64,000 nt of DNA, taken from NCBI GenBank assembly GCA_035452965.1, contig DAOTCE010000012.1, positions 69,222 to 133,221 of the forward strand. The letters are read 5' to 3'. The notes beneath the pieces were generated by a model that searched no databases, had not been told where the DNA came from, and saw only the letters and a program-made list of their open reading frames with translations. Source of the DNA: Candidatus Paceibacterota bacterium (lineage in GTDB: Bacteria; Verrucomicrobiota; Verrucomicrobiia; Limisphaerales; UBA8199). Below are positions 52,906 through 60,404 of this stretch, one piece after another; within the stretch, counting starts at the first letter, position 1; each line of letters starts with the position of its first letter. The position numbers were made by a program, and so were the translations under genes.

Positions 52906-54136
52906 TCAATTTCGGGAGTGCCTGCTGGGCGGTCGGCGCGGCCTGGCGCGCCTGGCGCCTCTGGCCGCTCGGCTGCCGGCGTTTGTCGGCGGTCGCGGCG
53001 ACGCGGTGGACATCCTGCGCGGCTTGCGCGTGGCGGTGGTGGGGCTGGGGAGCGTCGGCATGCGGATTGCCGAACACTTCGCGCGCCTGCAGGTGGCGGA
53101 GCTGTGGCTGGTGGATCCGCGGCGCTGCAAGCCGGAGAGCATGCTGACTCATCCCATCACCCGGCTCATGGACCTGCCCAAGGCCACTTTTGCAGCCCGG
53201 CTCTGCAAGAGAATCAGCCCCCGGACACGGGTCTTCGCGTTTGTCGGCCTGGTCCAGGACCTCTGGCTGGATGCCTTTGCCGATGCGCATCTCTGTGTCA
53301 TGGCCACCGACAACCTGGCGGCCGAAGTCGAATTCGGCCGTCGCTGCCTGTCCCTGGGAAAACGCCTGGTGCACGCCGCTTTGCACGGCGACACCCTGAC
53401 TGTTCAAGTCCGCGTCTATGACAACGCGGACGGTCAGGGTCCCTGCCCGGCGTGCTCCTTTGGCGCAACGGAATGGCAATTACTGGCCGAGCAGGTGCAG
53501 TTCAGCTGTGACGGCAGCGCATCGGCCAGCCCCGCGCCGCGTATTTCCGCTCCCCCCACAATCAGCACAAGCAGCTTGTGCTCGCAGGCTTCGGACCTCG
53601 CGCTTAACCAATCGCTCCGTCTGGCGCTCGGGCTCGGCGAGGCGGTCGGGGACACCATAGTGGAATATTGCGGCTTCACTAATCGCATGCTGACTTCGCG
53701 CCTGGTGCGCAATCCCGATTGTCGCGGCGAACATGTCCGCTTCGCTCTGGTCCGGGCGCGCGCGCCGTTGCGCAGCTACTCTTTTGCCCGGCTGGCGAGT
53801 GAATTCCTGGCGCCCCCAGGCGACCGCTCGGCAACGCTGACGGTGGGTGGCGTGGACTGGATCGAGCGCGGGCTTTGCGGCTGCGCTGAGCCTCCTCCCG
53901 TCCAGCGCTTCGTGTCGGCCGGCCGCGGCACGGCGGGGCGTTGTGGGCGCTGTCGGACGCTTATTCACACTCAGCCGTTCACTTCGCACCAAACCATACC
54001 GGCCTCAATGCTCGGCCCCGTTGCCGCCGTTCCGCTCGGATTGCTGGGCGTGCGCAAGAGTCCGTTCGTCCTCCTGCGCGGCGCTGACGCGGCCGTTCTT
54101 GTCCAAGACCCCCGCCGGGTTTTGCCCCTGCCATGA
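52892..54136 (+). CDS. E1-like ThiF-family activating enzyme (module A)
   Basis: 414 residues from ATG 52892, inside the end of the previous gene. The nucleotide-binding motif 'VAVVGLGSVGMRIAEHFARL' (GLGSVG at 51-56), the acidic 'LWLVDPRR' (Asp75) and 'VMATDN' (residues 137-141) mark the Rossmann domain of ThiF/MoeB/E1 proteins. The usual SNxxRQ adenylation motif is replaced by 'SMLTHPIT'. Four Cys-rich spots (CPAC 185-188, Cys230, 'GLCGC' at 328-331, CGRC 351-354) could form a zinc site plus the thioester Cys. It should adenylate the C-terminus of the Ubl encoded at 55589. It overlaps the E2-like gene by ATGA. Confidence 0.85.
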   Translation: MNRFNQFRECLLGGRRGLARLAPLAARLPAFVGGRGDAVDILRGLRVAVVGLGSVGMRIAEHFARLQVAELWLVDPRRCKPESMLTHPITRLMDLPKATFAARLCKRISPRTRVFAFVGLVQDLWLDAFADAHLCVMATDNLAAEVEFGRRCLSLGKRLVHAALHGDTLTVQVRVYDNADGQGPCPACSFGATEWQLLAEQVQFSCDGSASASPAPRISAPPTISTSSLCSQASDLALNQSLRLALGLGEAVGDTIVEYCGFTNRMLTSRLVRNPDCRGEHVRFALVRARAPLRSYSFARLASEFLAPPGDRSATLTVGGVDWIERGLCGCAEPPPVQRFVSAGRGTAGRCGRCRTLIHTQPFTSHQTIPASMLGPVAAVPLGLLGVRKSPFVLLRGADAAVLVQDPRRVLPLP

Positions 54137-54771
54137 AAGCCAAATCCTCTCCCGCAAGCATCACCCTCGATCCGGCCTCGCTCGCGCAGGTGCAGCTTGG
54201 GGCCCGCCACACGGCCATGCTCGATGCTGCCCGGTTGGAATGTGGTGGCAATGCCCCCTGGCGTCATCGCAAGCAGGCAGAGGCGCTTGAGCTGTGCCGG
54301 CTGGCTGAGGCCAGCGGGCGCATGGTCATTGGTCAGATTGATCTCCGCGTGGAAATCCGCGTGGACCTGCTGCTGCAAGTGACCGTGGCCTGCCTGCCAA
54401 ATCCCTCCGAGCCACCGGTGGTGGCGGAGGCTGCGCGCCTGGGGGTGACCTACCGAGAGGAGGCCGTCGTGCTCCCGCAGCCCGGTTTCTCCTTCGTGCA
54501 GATCCTGGCGCCGCAGCAGGTGTGGAGTCCCAGCGTGAGCTCGGGACTGGTCCAGGCATTGTGCCTGGGCACCAAGCTGCCCGCCGGCATCCCGCTGCGG
54601 GAGATCATCCTGATGACCTACGGTGCGCTGACGATGATGAGTACCCAGATGGATCCCGCCAATTCGGCGGGCGTCCTAAACGTAGCAGCCGCGGAATGGT
54701 TCCAGCGAAACCCGTCCTGGATTCCCTTGTCAAACGCCCCATTTCTCAAACCTGCCGAGGCATCCGTATGA
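54133..54771 (+). CDS. E2-like (UBC-fold) conjugating enzyme (module A)
   Basis: 212 residues. After a helical N-terminus and a beta region ('IRVDLLLQVTVACLPN'), the C-terminal half parallels UBC folds: 'FVQILAPQQVWSPSVSSG' in the place of the HPN...G segment, Cys144 in 'QALCLGTKLP' as the candidate thioester Cys, a helix 'LREIILMTYGAL' and 'DPANSAGVLNVAAAEWFQRNP', which resembles the DP-x-N-x-x-A segment of eukaryotic E2s. It would accept the Ubl from the E1. It overlaps both neighbours by ATGA. Assignment rests on motif order, not strong global similarity. Confidence 0.75.
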   Translation: MKAKSSPASITLDPASLAQVQLGARHTAMLDAARLECGGNAPWRHRKQAEALELCRLAEASGRMVIGQIDLRVEIRVDLLLQVTVACLPNPSEPPVVAEAARLGVTYREEAVVLPQPGFSFVQILAPQQVWSPSVSSGLVQALCLGTKLPAGIPLREIILMTYGALTMMSTQMDPANSAGVLNVAAAEWFQRNPSWIPLSNAPFLKPAEASV

Positions 54772-55562
54772 ACTTCGCCGCTACCCCAACGCTGCAACGC
54801 GCCCCAAAACGGTGGGCCCAGGCCCTCGTCAAACTCGGCTTCTCTCCCGCCGGCGGCGTATGGCGCCGAAAGGAGATGCTCGCTCGCATTGAGCCAGATT
54901 GGCTGATTCTGGAGACGGCGCACCTTTCCTGCAAGGCACGCCAAAGCAATCCCGCCCCCGGGCACCGCGGCCTTTGGAAGCGAGTCGCCTGCAAACACGA
55001 CCAGATGCTGGCGTTCGAGATTCCCGCCGCCCTTATAGCCGATGGCGCTGAGCCAGACGAAACTATGGACGCTGGCGAAGACCTGGCGGGGGCGCTCGTC
55101 GAATGGGCCCTGGCCAGCGCCAACGGCAATATCCCGAGGGGGTGGCAGCCTCCAGGCGCCGAGCTTATATCCGCCTGGCTCCCGCCGGGGGCCTTGACGG
55201 TCCAGGCAGGCGGCCTGGTCCGCCAGGGCGAGTCGTTGCTGGGGCCCGACCGTTGGGCTCTGCGCTTCCCTATTCTGCCATCCGTTCCAGCGGAACTTCC
55301 GCCAGACCGGCGGCGTGCCCTCGACCTGCTGGCGGCCGATGCGCAAAGCCAGTGCCGCATGATTCGCGTCGGATGGATGGAGCATCCCGACGGCGTGGCC
55401 CTGACGGCTGCGGTCGATTTTACCGGGGCGCCTCACGCGGAGTACTTATTTTTGACCGGCTTGGAAGGGCTGACGCAGGCCGTCGCCCGGCTCGTCGAAA
55501 CGGCAAACCTCCTCGCAGACGCGACGGTGACGTTGCGGGCGCTGGAGGTTTGCCGCGTCTGA
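54768..55562 (+). CDS. Unknown protein of the ubiquitin-like operon
   Basis: 264 residues from ATG 54768, overlapping the E2-like stop by ATGA. No signal peptide, membrane segment or Cys/His motif. It starts 'PKRWAQALVKLGFSPAGGVW' and 'ARIEPDWLILET'; the C-terminal ~80 residues ('RMIRVGWMEHPDGVALTAA', 'LTQAVARLVETANLLA') have the alternating strand-helix pattern of small alpha/beta chaperone-like folds (YbjN/type III chaperone type), a weak resemblance only. Its position between E2 and Ubl implies a core role, such as an adaptor, Ubl carrier or substrate receptor. Confidence 0.8.
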   Translation: MNFAATPTLQRAPKRWAQALVKLGFSPAGGVWRRKEMLARIEPDWLILETAHLSCKARQSNPAPGHRGLWKRVACKHDQMLAFEIPAALIADGAEPDETMDAGEDLAGALVEWALASANGNIPRGWQPPGAELISAWLPPGALTVQAGGLVRQGESLLGPDRWALRFPILPSVPAELPPDRRRALDLLAADAQSQCRMIRVGWMEHPDGVALTAAVDFTGAPHAEYLFLTGLEGLTQAVARLVETANLLADATVTLRALEVCRV

Positions 55563-55588
55563 AACCACAAAAATAGAAAGGAATAACG

Positions 55589-55903
55589 ATGATCGACACC
55601 ACTGAACCGTTGGCGGTTGCGCCGCGTCGGCGCGATGGCCCCTTCCGATTCCACGCCCGTGACGTGACCGGAAGCTATAGGATGGAAATCACGGATGTTC
55701 AGCGCGGCACGCCTTCCGGCGCCGTTGCGCAGTCGCTGGCATTCCGCATGGATCTGCCGACGAATGTGCCATGGTCTCTGCGCAATGACCGGACCGGCGT
55801 GTGGCTGCGCGACGATGTCGCCCTCGACGAACAGGTCAAGGACGACGCGGAAGCCCAGTTGACGCTCACTCCCAAGACGCATTTGGGGGGCCACAGGGGC
55901 TGA
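55589..55903 (+). CDS. Ubiquitin-like protein A ending LGG-HRG
   Basis: 104 residues with a good ribosome site (AGAAAGGA). After a ~27-residue N-terminal tail, 'YRMEITDVQRG', 'LPTNVPWSLRND', 'GVWLRDDVALDEQV' and 'DAEAQLTLTPKTHLGG' trace the beta-grasp order of ubiquitin/YukD-like proteins. The C-terminus reads LGG (99-101) followed by HRG, so removal of three residues would expose a diGly like mature ubiquitin. This processing would suit the JAMM peptidase encoded next. It is the probable modifier attached by the upstream E1/E2/RING-like set. Confidence 0.85.
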   Translation: MIDTTEPLAVAPRRRDGPFRFHARDVTGSYRMEITDVQRGTPSGAVAQSLAFRMDLPTNVPWSLRNDRTGVWLRDDVALDEQVKDDAEAQLTLTPKTHLGGHRG

Positions 55904-56256
55904 GGGAAACAAAGGGGACCAGGCGGGGCGGCCTCACCGACGGGCCGCTCCCGCCTCGGTCTCCCTCCCCAACATCGTGAATCACCACATTTGGCCAAGG
56001 GTAGTCGGCCGCGGCGGCCACACGACGTGCCCGCGCGTGTCGTTGGTGACTTGCCATGTCGCCTGGCGCGCCGCTTTCGTGGCCTCGCGTTTGCATACCG
56101 GCCCGGCCGCGCCGGGCCACTCCGGTCGGAAGCCCGATTGGCTGGCGCGTATGGCTCAGCGTCACGGGTGGTTCCGGGTCCTGCTGCACTTGGCTGCGCT
56201 TGCCCGCACGAGGCGCAACTTCCGGTGGCACTTGAAATGCATCTGGCGCGAAATTC
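55904..56256. other. Internal gap of the ubiquitin-like locus
   Basis: About 350 bp between Ubl A and the JAMM gene, the only large gap in the cluster. It contains a stable stem-loop (55922-55955) and a weakly supported rightward frame (55977-56279). It may carry an internal promoter or attenuator. Confidence 0.5.
55922..55955 (+). terminator. Stem-loop after Ubl A, possible attenuator
   Basis: GGCGGG-g-CGGCC (55922-55933) pairs with GGCCG-ct-CCCGCC (55943-55955) around a 9-nt loop. It lies 19 bp after the Ubl A stop codon with no T-run, so partial termination or 3'-end protection of the Ubl message is more likely than full termination. Confidence 0.5.
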
Positions 56257-56279
56257 ATGAATCCCCCACCACAAAGTAG
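55977..56279 (+). CDS. Possible small basic protein, weak support
   Basis: 100 residues from GTG 55977, Trp/His/Arg-rich ('RMAQRHGWFRVLLHLAALAR'), its stop lying 23 bp inside the following JAMM gene, as in other coupled genes here. No ribosome site or family is recognised, and longer frames are open on the other strand, so this may be chance. Confidence 0.25.
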   Translation: MNHHIWPRVVGRGGHTTCPRVSLVTCHVAWRAAFVASRLHTGPAAPGHSGRKPDWLARMAQRHGWFRVLLHLAALARTRRNFRWHLKCIWREIHESPTTK

Positions 56280-57423
56280 TTTTTGCCAGCTCTGCATGCC
56301 GCACCAGCTCGAAGTCCTGGTGCGCGCGGAGGCGTCAGGCCCGCCGCTTGCGCGCGAACCCGTGCGAGTGGCGGACGTGTCCGAGGCTGTGAGTGAGGTC
56401 TGGCGCGACCAGTGCTTGCGGCGCGGCCACCCTGATCAGCCCTTGGCGAATCTTCCGGTCGTCCTGCTGCCGACCTTTTCCACCGCCGATGAGCGTGGGC
56501 GATGCAGCGGGTTTGAGCTCGAGGTGCACTTGCCCAATGGAAATGTAGGACGCCAGAAATTCGGCCTGAAATCCCTGCGCCCGGTTGCCGTCCGCGCGGC
56601 GGAGAGATTGTTGCGGGCCGGGATCCTCGGTGAGGGCACGCACTACTACTACGAACTGGCGGTCGTGAAAGACCAGACACCTGCGGCCTCGCCCCCCGCC
56701 CACGCTCCCGCGTTTTCGCTGAAGGCAAGCACCCCGCCGCCTGCTTTCCTGCGGACGCCACTCCGGCCCTTGTTGCGGGCCGCGAAGGTGGTGGGCACGC
56801 TGGACGACGAGGATTTTCCGGTGTTCTTCACCGCCACCGCCCTAGCCAAAGCGGAGTCGTGCTCCCGCCAAGGCGCACTAGCAGTTCCCCCAGTCGAATC
56901 CGGCGGAGTGCTGGTCGGCTCGCTGGCCTCCTGTGAAATTACCCGGGAGTTCTTTGCGCTTGTCACCGATATCCTCGAGGTCGTCGAGGCCGAGCAGGAA
57001 GCGTTTAGTCTTGCCTACTCGGGGCCGAGTTGGACCCGCATCCAGGCGGTCATGAAGGCCCGGCAGTCAGCTCACCCGGACCAGGCGATCAGGCTGCTCG
57101 GCCAATGCCACGGGCACAACTTCCTGCCCGCTGACGGCAACCGCTGTGATCAATGCGACAAACGGCCAAACTGCGGATTGTCAAGTGTGTTTGTGTCCGC
57201 AGACGACCAAAATTGGATGCGCGCCGTATTCGCCCGGCAACCCTGGGCGCTCTGTCTGATCTTCGGCCTGAATGCCCGCAAGGAGCCCGTCCAGCAGCTG
57301 TACGCCCTCAAAGACGGTCAATGGCAGGCCCGTGGCTATTTTGTGCTGCCTGATGCTGAACGACCGGCAGTTACCCAAGGCACTGCTCCAACAATTGAAA
57401 CCCAATCAAAGAACGCGCTATGA
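56257..57423 (+). CDS. JAMM/MPN metallopeptidase with Cys-rich insertion (module A)
   Basis: 388 residues. An N-terminal domain of ~140 residues starts with 'FCQLC' and contains 'FELEVHLPNGNVGRQKFGLK'; a Pro-rich linker follows. The JAB/JAMM domain (~170-365) has Glu214 in 'PVESGGVLVGS', His285 and His287 in 'GQCHGHNF', and Ser314/Asp317 in 'VSADDQNW'. Unlike the standard HxH-x7-SxxD spacing, about 26 residues with Cys297, Cys300 and Cys306 are inserted, perhaps a small zinc loop. Likely cleaves the Ubl A precursor tail or isopeptide bonds. It overlaps the AAA gene by ATGA. Confidence 0.82.
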   Translation: MNPPPQSSFCQLCMPHQLEVLVRAEASGPPLAREPVRVADVSEAVSEVWRDQCLRRGHPDQPLANLPVVLLPTFSTADERGRCSGFELEVHLPNGNVGRQKFGLKSLRPVAVRAAERLLRAGILGEGTHYYYELAVVKDQTPAASPPAHAPAFSLKASTPPPAFLRTPLRPLLRAAKVVGTLDDEDFPVFFTATALAKAESCSRQGALAVPPVESGGVLVGSLASCEITREFFALVTDILEVVEAEQEAFSLAYSGPSWTRIQAVMKARQSAHPDQAIRLLGQCHGHNFLPADGNRCDQCDKRPNCGLSSVFVSADDQNWMRAVFARQPWALCLIFGLNARKEPVQQLYALKDGQWQARGYFVLPDAERPAVTQGTAPTIETQSKNAL

Positions 57424-59171
57424 ACCCACACCTGAATCCCCTGCTGGTCATGCTCGCCGATCAGTCTGTTCCGCTGCCTCACCGCGTCCTGATGCTGCGG
57501 GAATTGCTCCAGAATACGACGCCGGAGACCGAGCCGCTGATTGGGGCGCTCTTTGAGACGCTCACAGCGAAATCCAGCGACGCCGTATACAAGGACAAAG
57601 TCCGCAAGCTCGATGCCCAGCTCAAGGAAATCCGTGAAGGTCCAATGCGCCGCGCCACCTTCATTGAGTTGGCGAAAATCAACGGTGATGCCGTGTCGCA
57701 GGCGCTGGTTGCCCTTGACGATGGCACACTGGCCTACGCCGTGGTGGTGGATGAAGAGCCGCTCAAGAAGCTCCGTCGGGGTGACCCGGTCATACTCGAC
57801 GGCAAGGCCCGGGTGCTGGTGGACCGGGCGCCCGGCGCCGTCGGCGTGGGGGATGAGGCGCGCCTGGAGCGCAAAATAGATGACCAGCGCATCGAAGTTA
57901 CCTCGCGTGGCGAGGAGCGCCTGGTGGTGTGGGCTGCCGCCGGCTTGATCGACGATGTTGACGCGGGCAAGGTCACTCCCGGCTCAGCCATCGTGCTCGG
58001 CTCGCGGCAAACGATCGGCCTCGCCGCGCTTCCAAACCAGGATCGTCTGGCTAACTTCCGTTTCCTCGACAAAGGACCCGTGCCGGACGTCCTCGTCGAG
58101 CGCGACATTGGTTGCCCGCCCAAAGTCATTCGCGAGGTGGCGGAGCACATCCGCCAGGAAATGACCCAGCCGGAATTGCGCCGCCGCTTCCGCCTGCGCC
58201 CGTGCCTCATGAAGCTCCTCTGCGGCGTCAGCGGTTCAGGCAAGACCCTTGCAGTGCAGGCCATCCATCGGCTGATGTACGAGACTATGAGCGATGTGAC
58301 CGGCGTGCCCATCGGGCAGCTTCCCTCGCGCGTCTTCCATCTTCGCCAGAGCCAGGTGCTCAGCAAGTGGCTGGGCGAATCGGACAAGAACGTGGACTGC
58401 CTATTCAATGAAATCGAGCAGTTGGCGGACCAGGACTACACGGCGCCCGACGGCAGGCGGTTTCATCTGCCCGTGCTGGTGATCATCGAAGAGGCGGACG
58501 GTATGAGCCGGGCTCGCGGCCAGGATGCCATCTACGACCGTATTTTGACTACGTTCCTCCAGCGGCTCGATCCGGCGCGAGCCAGATTGCGTGACCGGCT
58601 GGTTGTCTTCCTTGCGACCACCAACGAACCTCACATTGTGGATCCCGCTTTCCTGCGTCGTATAGGCGGCTCCATCGAGAAGTTCGGCCGCCTTAACCGG
58701 CAGTCATTTCGTGCGGTTCTTCACAAACTGATGTGCGGACTGCCGGCTGCCGCCAACAATGGCTCCACCCAGCAGGAGATCTTGCAGAAACACATCACCG
58801 ATTTGACGGCCTGGCTCTTCGGGCCCAATGCCGATCCGGGCGTGGTGGAACTCACCTACGCAGGCTCCACCACGCCAGTCATCAAACACCGCCGTGATTT
58901 TCTCACGGGTGCATTGATAGACCGCGCCGTGCAGGAAGCGGCTACGGAGGCTTGGCGATCCGCACAGGAGGATCCTACCTCCGCGGGGCTCACGCTGGCC
59001 CATCTCATGCGCGCGCTCAATAACCAGGTGCTGAGCGTGGTGGGCCAGCTCTGCGAGCAGAATGTCGGCAGCTATACCGATCTGCCTGACGGTGTGCGCG
59101 TGGCTTCGCTTCGCCGCATCCCGCAGCCGACCCATTTGCCTATCGAGTTCATCCGCAATCCAAACCTCTAG
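57420..59171 (+). CDS. AAA+ unfoldase with Mpa/ARC-like layout
   Basis: 583 residues. Residues ~1-75 are helical; ~80-215 look like tandem OB folds ('LVALDDGTLAYAVVVDEEPL', 'GDPVILDGKARVLVDRAPGA', 'PGSAIVLGSRQTIGLAALP'), as in the proteasomal ATPases Mpa/ARC. The AAA module has Walker A 'GVSGSGKT' (269-276), pore-region 'SKWLGESDKNVDCLF', Walker B 'VLVIIEEADG' with Glu357 where Asp is usual, sensor 'LATTNEP' and arginine finger 'FLRR'. The C-terminus ends 'IRNPNL', without the HbYX/GQYL-type proteasome-docking tail. It probably unfolds Ubl-tagged proteins; no 20S genes are nearby. Confidence 0.88.
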   Translation: MNPHLNPLLVMLADQSVPLPHRVLMLRELLQNTTPETEPLIGALFETLTAKSSDAVYKDKVRKLDAQLKEIREGPMRRATFIELAKINGDAVSQALVALDDGTLAYAVVVDEEPLKKLRRGDPVILDGKARVLVDRAPGAVGVGDEARLERKIDDQRIEVTSRGEERLVVWAAAGLIDDVDAGKVTPGSAIVLGSRQTIGLAALPNQDRLANFRFLDKGPVPDVLVERDIGCPPKVIREVAEHIRQEMTQPELRRRFRLRPCLMKLLCGVSGSGKTLAVQAIHRLMYETMSDVTGVPIGQLPSRVFHLRQSQVLSKWLGESDKNVDCLFNEIEQLADQDYTAPDGRRFHLPVLVIIEEADGMSRARGQDAIYDRILTTFLQRLDPARARLRDRLVVFLATTNEPHIVDPAFLRRIGGSIEKFGRLNRQSFRAVLHKLMCGLPAAANNGSTQQEILQKHITDLTAWLFGPNADPGVVELTYAGSTTPVIKHRRDFLTGALIDRAVQEAATEAWRSAQEDPTSAGLTLAHLMRALNNQVLSVVGQLCEQNVGSYTDLPDGVRVASLRRIPQPTHLPIEFIRNPNL

Positions 59172-59186
59172 CAAAACACTAATCTT

Positions 59187-59483
59187 ATGACTGAACGTAT
59201 TCGACCTCATGCAGAACGTGGCGGCGCCCCGGGCGGCGGGGCGGGCTTGTTTGACGACAATCAACCCTCAACCCAATTGGTGTCCGTCTCAAGCGGCCCA
59301 TACTTGGAACAGCTGCCGGTGGGCAATATGTCGGTTGGCGAGGTGCGTCGCCGATTCGCTGACCGGTTCGACATCGATCCGAACGCGCAGGCCGTTCTTG
59401 ACGGCCAACCAGTGGACGATCAGACGCGCATTGGGGCCGGGCAAGCGCTTATGTTCACCCGTCGTGCCGGTGAGAAGGGCTAA
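59187..59483 (+). CDS. Ubiquitin-like (beta-grasp) protein B
   Basis: 98 residues. A flexible Gly-rich N-terminus precedes a MoaD/ThiS-like core: 'YLEQLPVGNMSVGEVRRRFA', 'DRFDIDPNAQAVLDGQPVDD' and 'TRIGAGQALMFTRRAGEKG'. The 'G...L.FtRraGEKG' ending recurs in small Ubl proteins associated with PRTRC-type E2/JAB/ThiF sets; it has only one terminal Gly, no diGly. It begins module B, 15 bp after the AAA gene and 6 bp before the Prok-E2-like gene. Probably the substrate of the second E1, or a non-conjugated Ubl component. Confidence 0.75.
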   Translation: MTERIRPHAERGGAPGGGAGLFDDNQPSTQLVSVSSGPYLEQLPVGNMSVGEVRRRFADRFDIDPNAQAVLDGQPVDDQTRIGAGQALMFTRRAGEKG

Positions 59484-59489
59484 GATCCC

Positions 59490-60392
59490 ATGGACACCCT
59501 GCAGCTTGAAATGGCCTTGCTCCGGTTGAGGCGCGCGTCGGAAGCCACGGTGGGCAATGCCCAGTTGGTGATTCAGGATACGAAGGCCATCGCCACATCT
59601 CCCGAGGGCGCCTCTGCCTCCATGCCCTTGGAACTACTGCTGGGCAAGGTCGCCGCCGGACAAATGAGCACAGGGCCGGCAATCCTGCCGGACGGCATTA
59701 AGGCCATAGTATCGCAGGGCCCAATTATCATATGGGCGTGGGAACACCCGCCCCGGGTCTACCAGTTTGAGTGGATTGCCAACGACTCCCCCAGAGCATT
59801 CGGCCAGGGCACCAAATACCGCAAAGTGCGGCTGGCCCTGCCTTACGTAATTGTGCTGGCAGTGTTTCTGCGGAGCGATGGCGGGCTGGTTGACCTGCTT
59901 CCCAAAAACGAGTGCTTCTTCCGATCAGCACCACTCAAGCGGTTCGAGGACGAGCTGTGTTACCCCGCTCTATTGAACTGCTCAAAATTCAAGCCTCCCG
60001 AGGGCCAGCCGCTCTCTTGGATTTGCACGCAGCACCTCCGGCCCACGCCGAAAATGCACAGCAGCAATCCGGGCGAGCGCTTCCTGGCGGGCTTTGAGGC
60101 GCTGCGGCACTGCCTGCTCGAAACCGCCTTCAATTATTCTAGTGAACACCACGAGGGGACGAGTTGGTTCAGTGAATCCCGCAAGGTGGACCCACGTCTC
60201 AAAACTGTTGAAGCCTGGGAACAGGCCACCGGCAAAGATCCACTGTTCGTGCTTGAAGTGCCCTGGCTGAAGACTGGCCACACGCTGCGTCAGGTGATCG
60301 ACCGCATCTTCACCAACCTTCATGCGGGCAAACACCGCATCCAATCTGCCGCCGGCATGGCGCGCATGATCTTCAACCATGCTCAATCTTAA
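59490..60392 (+). CDS. PRTRC-B/Prok-E2_D-like protein (module B)
   Basis: 300 residues. 'RLALPYVIVLAVFLRSDGGL' followed by 'ECFFRSAPLKRFEDELCYPALLNCSK' (in part 'RFEDELCYPALLNCSK') and 'PLSWICTQHLRP' match the segment order of PRTRC protein B, a divergent UBC-fold family (Prok-E2_D) in which the Cys after the Asn-containing strand (here Cys179) is the predicted thioester residue. The C-terminal ~110 residues are helical. Expected to act with Ubl B and the second E1. Family assignment is from motif order, and E2 activity in this family remains unproven. Confidence 0.7.
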   Translation: MDTLQLEMALLRLRRASEATVGNAQLVIQDTKAIATSPEGASASMPLELLLGKVAAGQMSTGPAILPDGIKAIVSQGPIIIWAWEHPPRVYQFEWIANDSPRAFGQGTKYRKVRLALPYVIVLAVFLRSDGGLVDLLPKNECFFRSAPLKRFEDELCYPALLNCSKFKPPEGQPLSWICTQHLRPTPKMHSSNPGERFLAGFEALRHCLLETAFNYSSEHHEGTSWFSESRKVDPRLKTVEAWEQATGKDPLFVLEVPWLKTGHTLRQVIDRIFTNLHAGKHRIQSAAGMARMIFNHAQS

Positions 60393-60404
60393 AACATCCT
60401 CTGT

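Noticed and set aside
55699..56304. Minus-strand frames across Ubl A and the following gap
   Set aside because: They oppose a well-supported operon and have Arg/Pro/Gly-rich translations with no motif.
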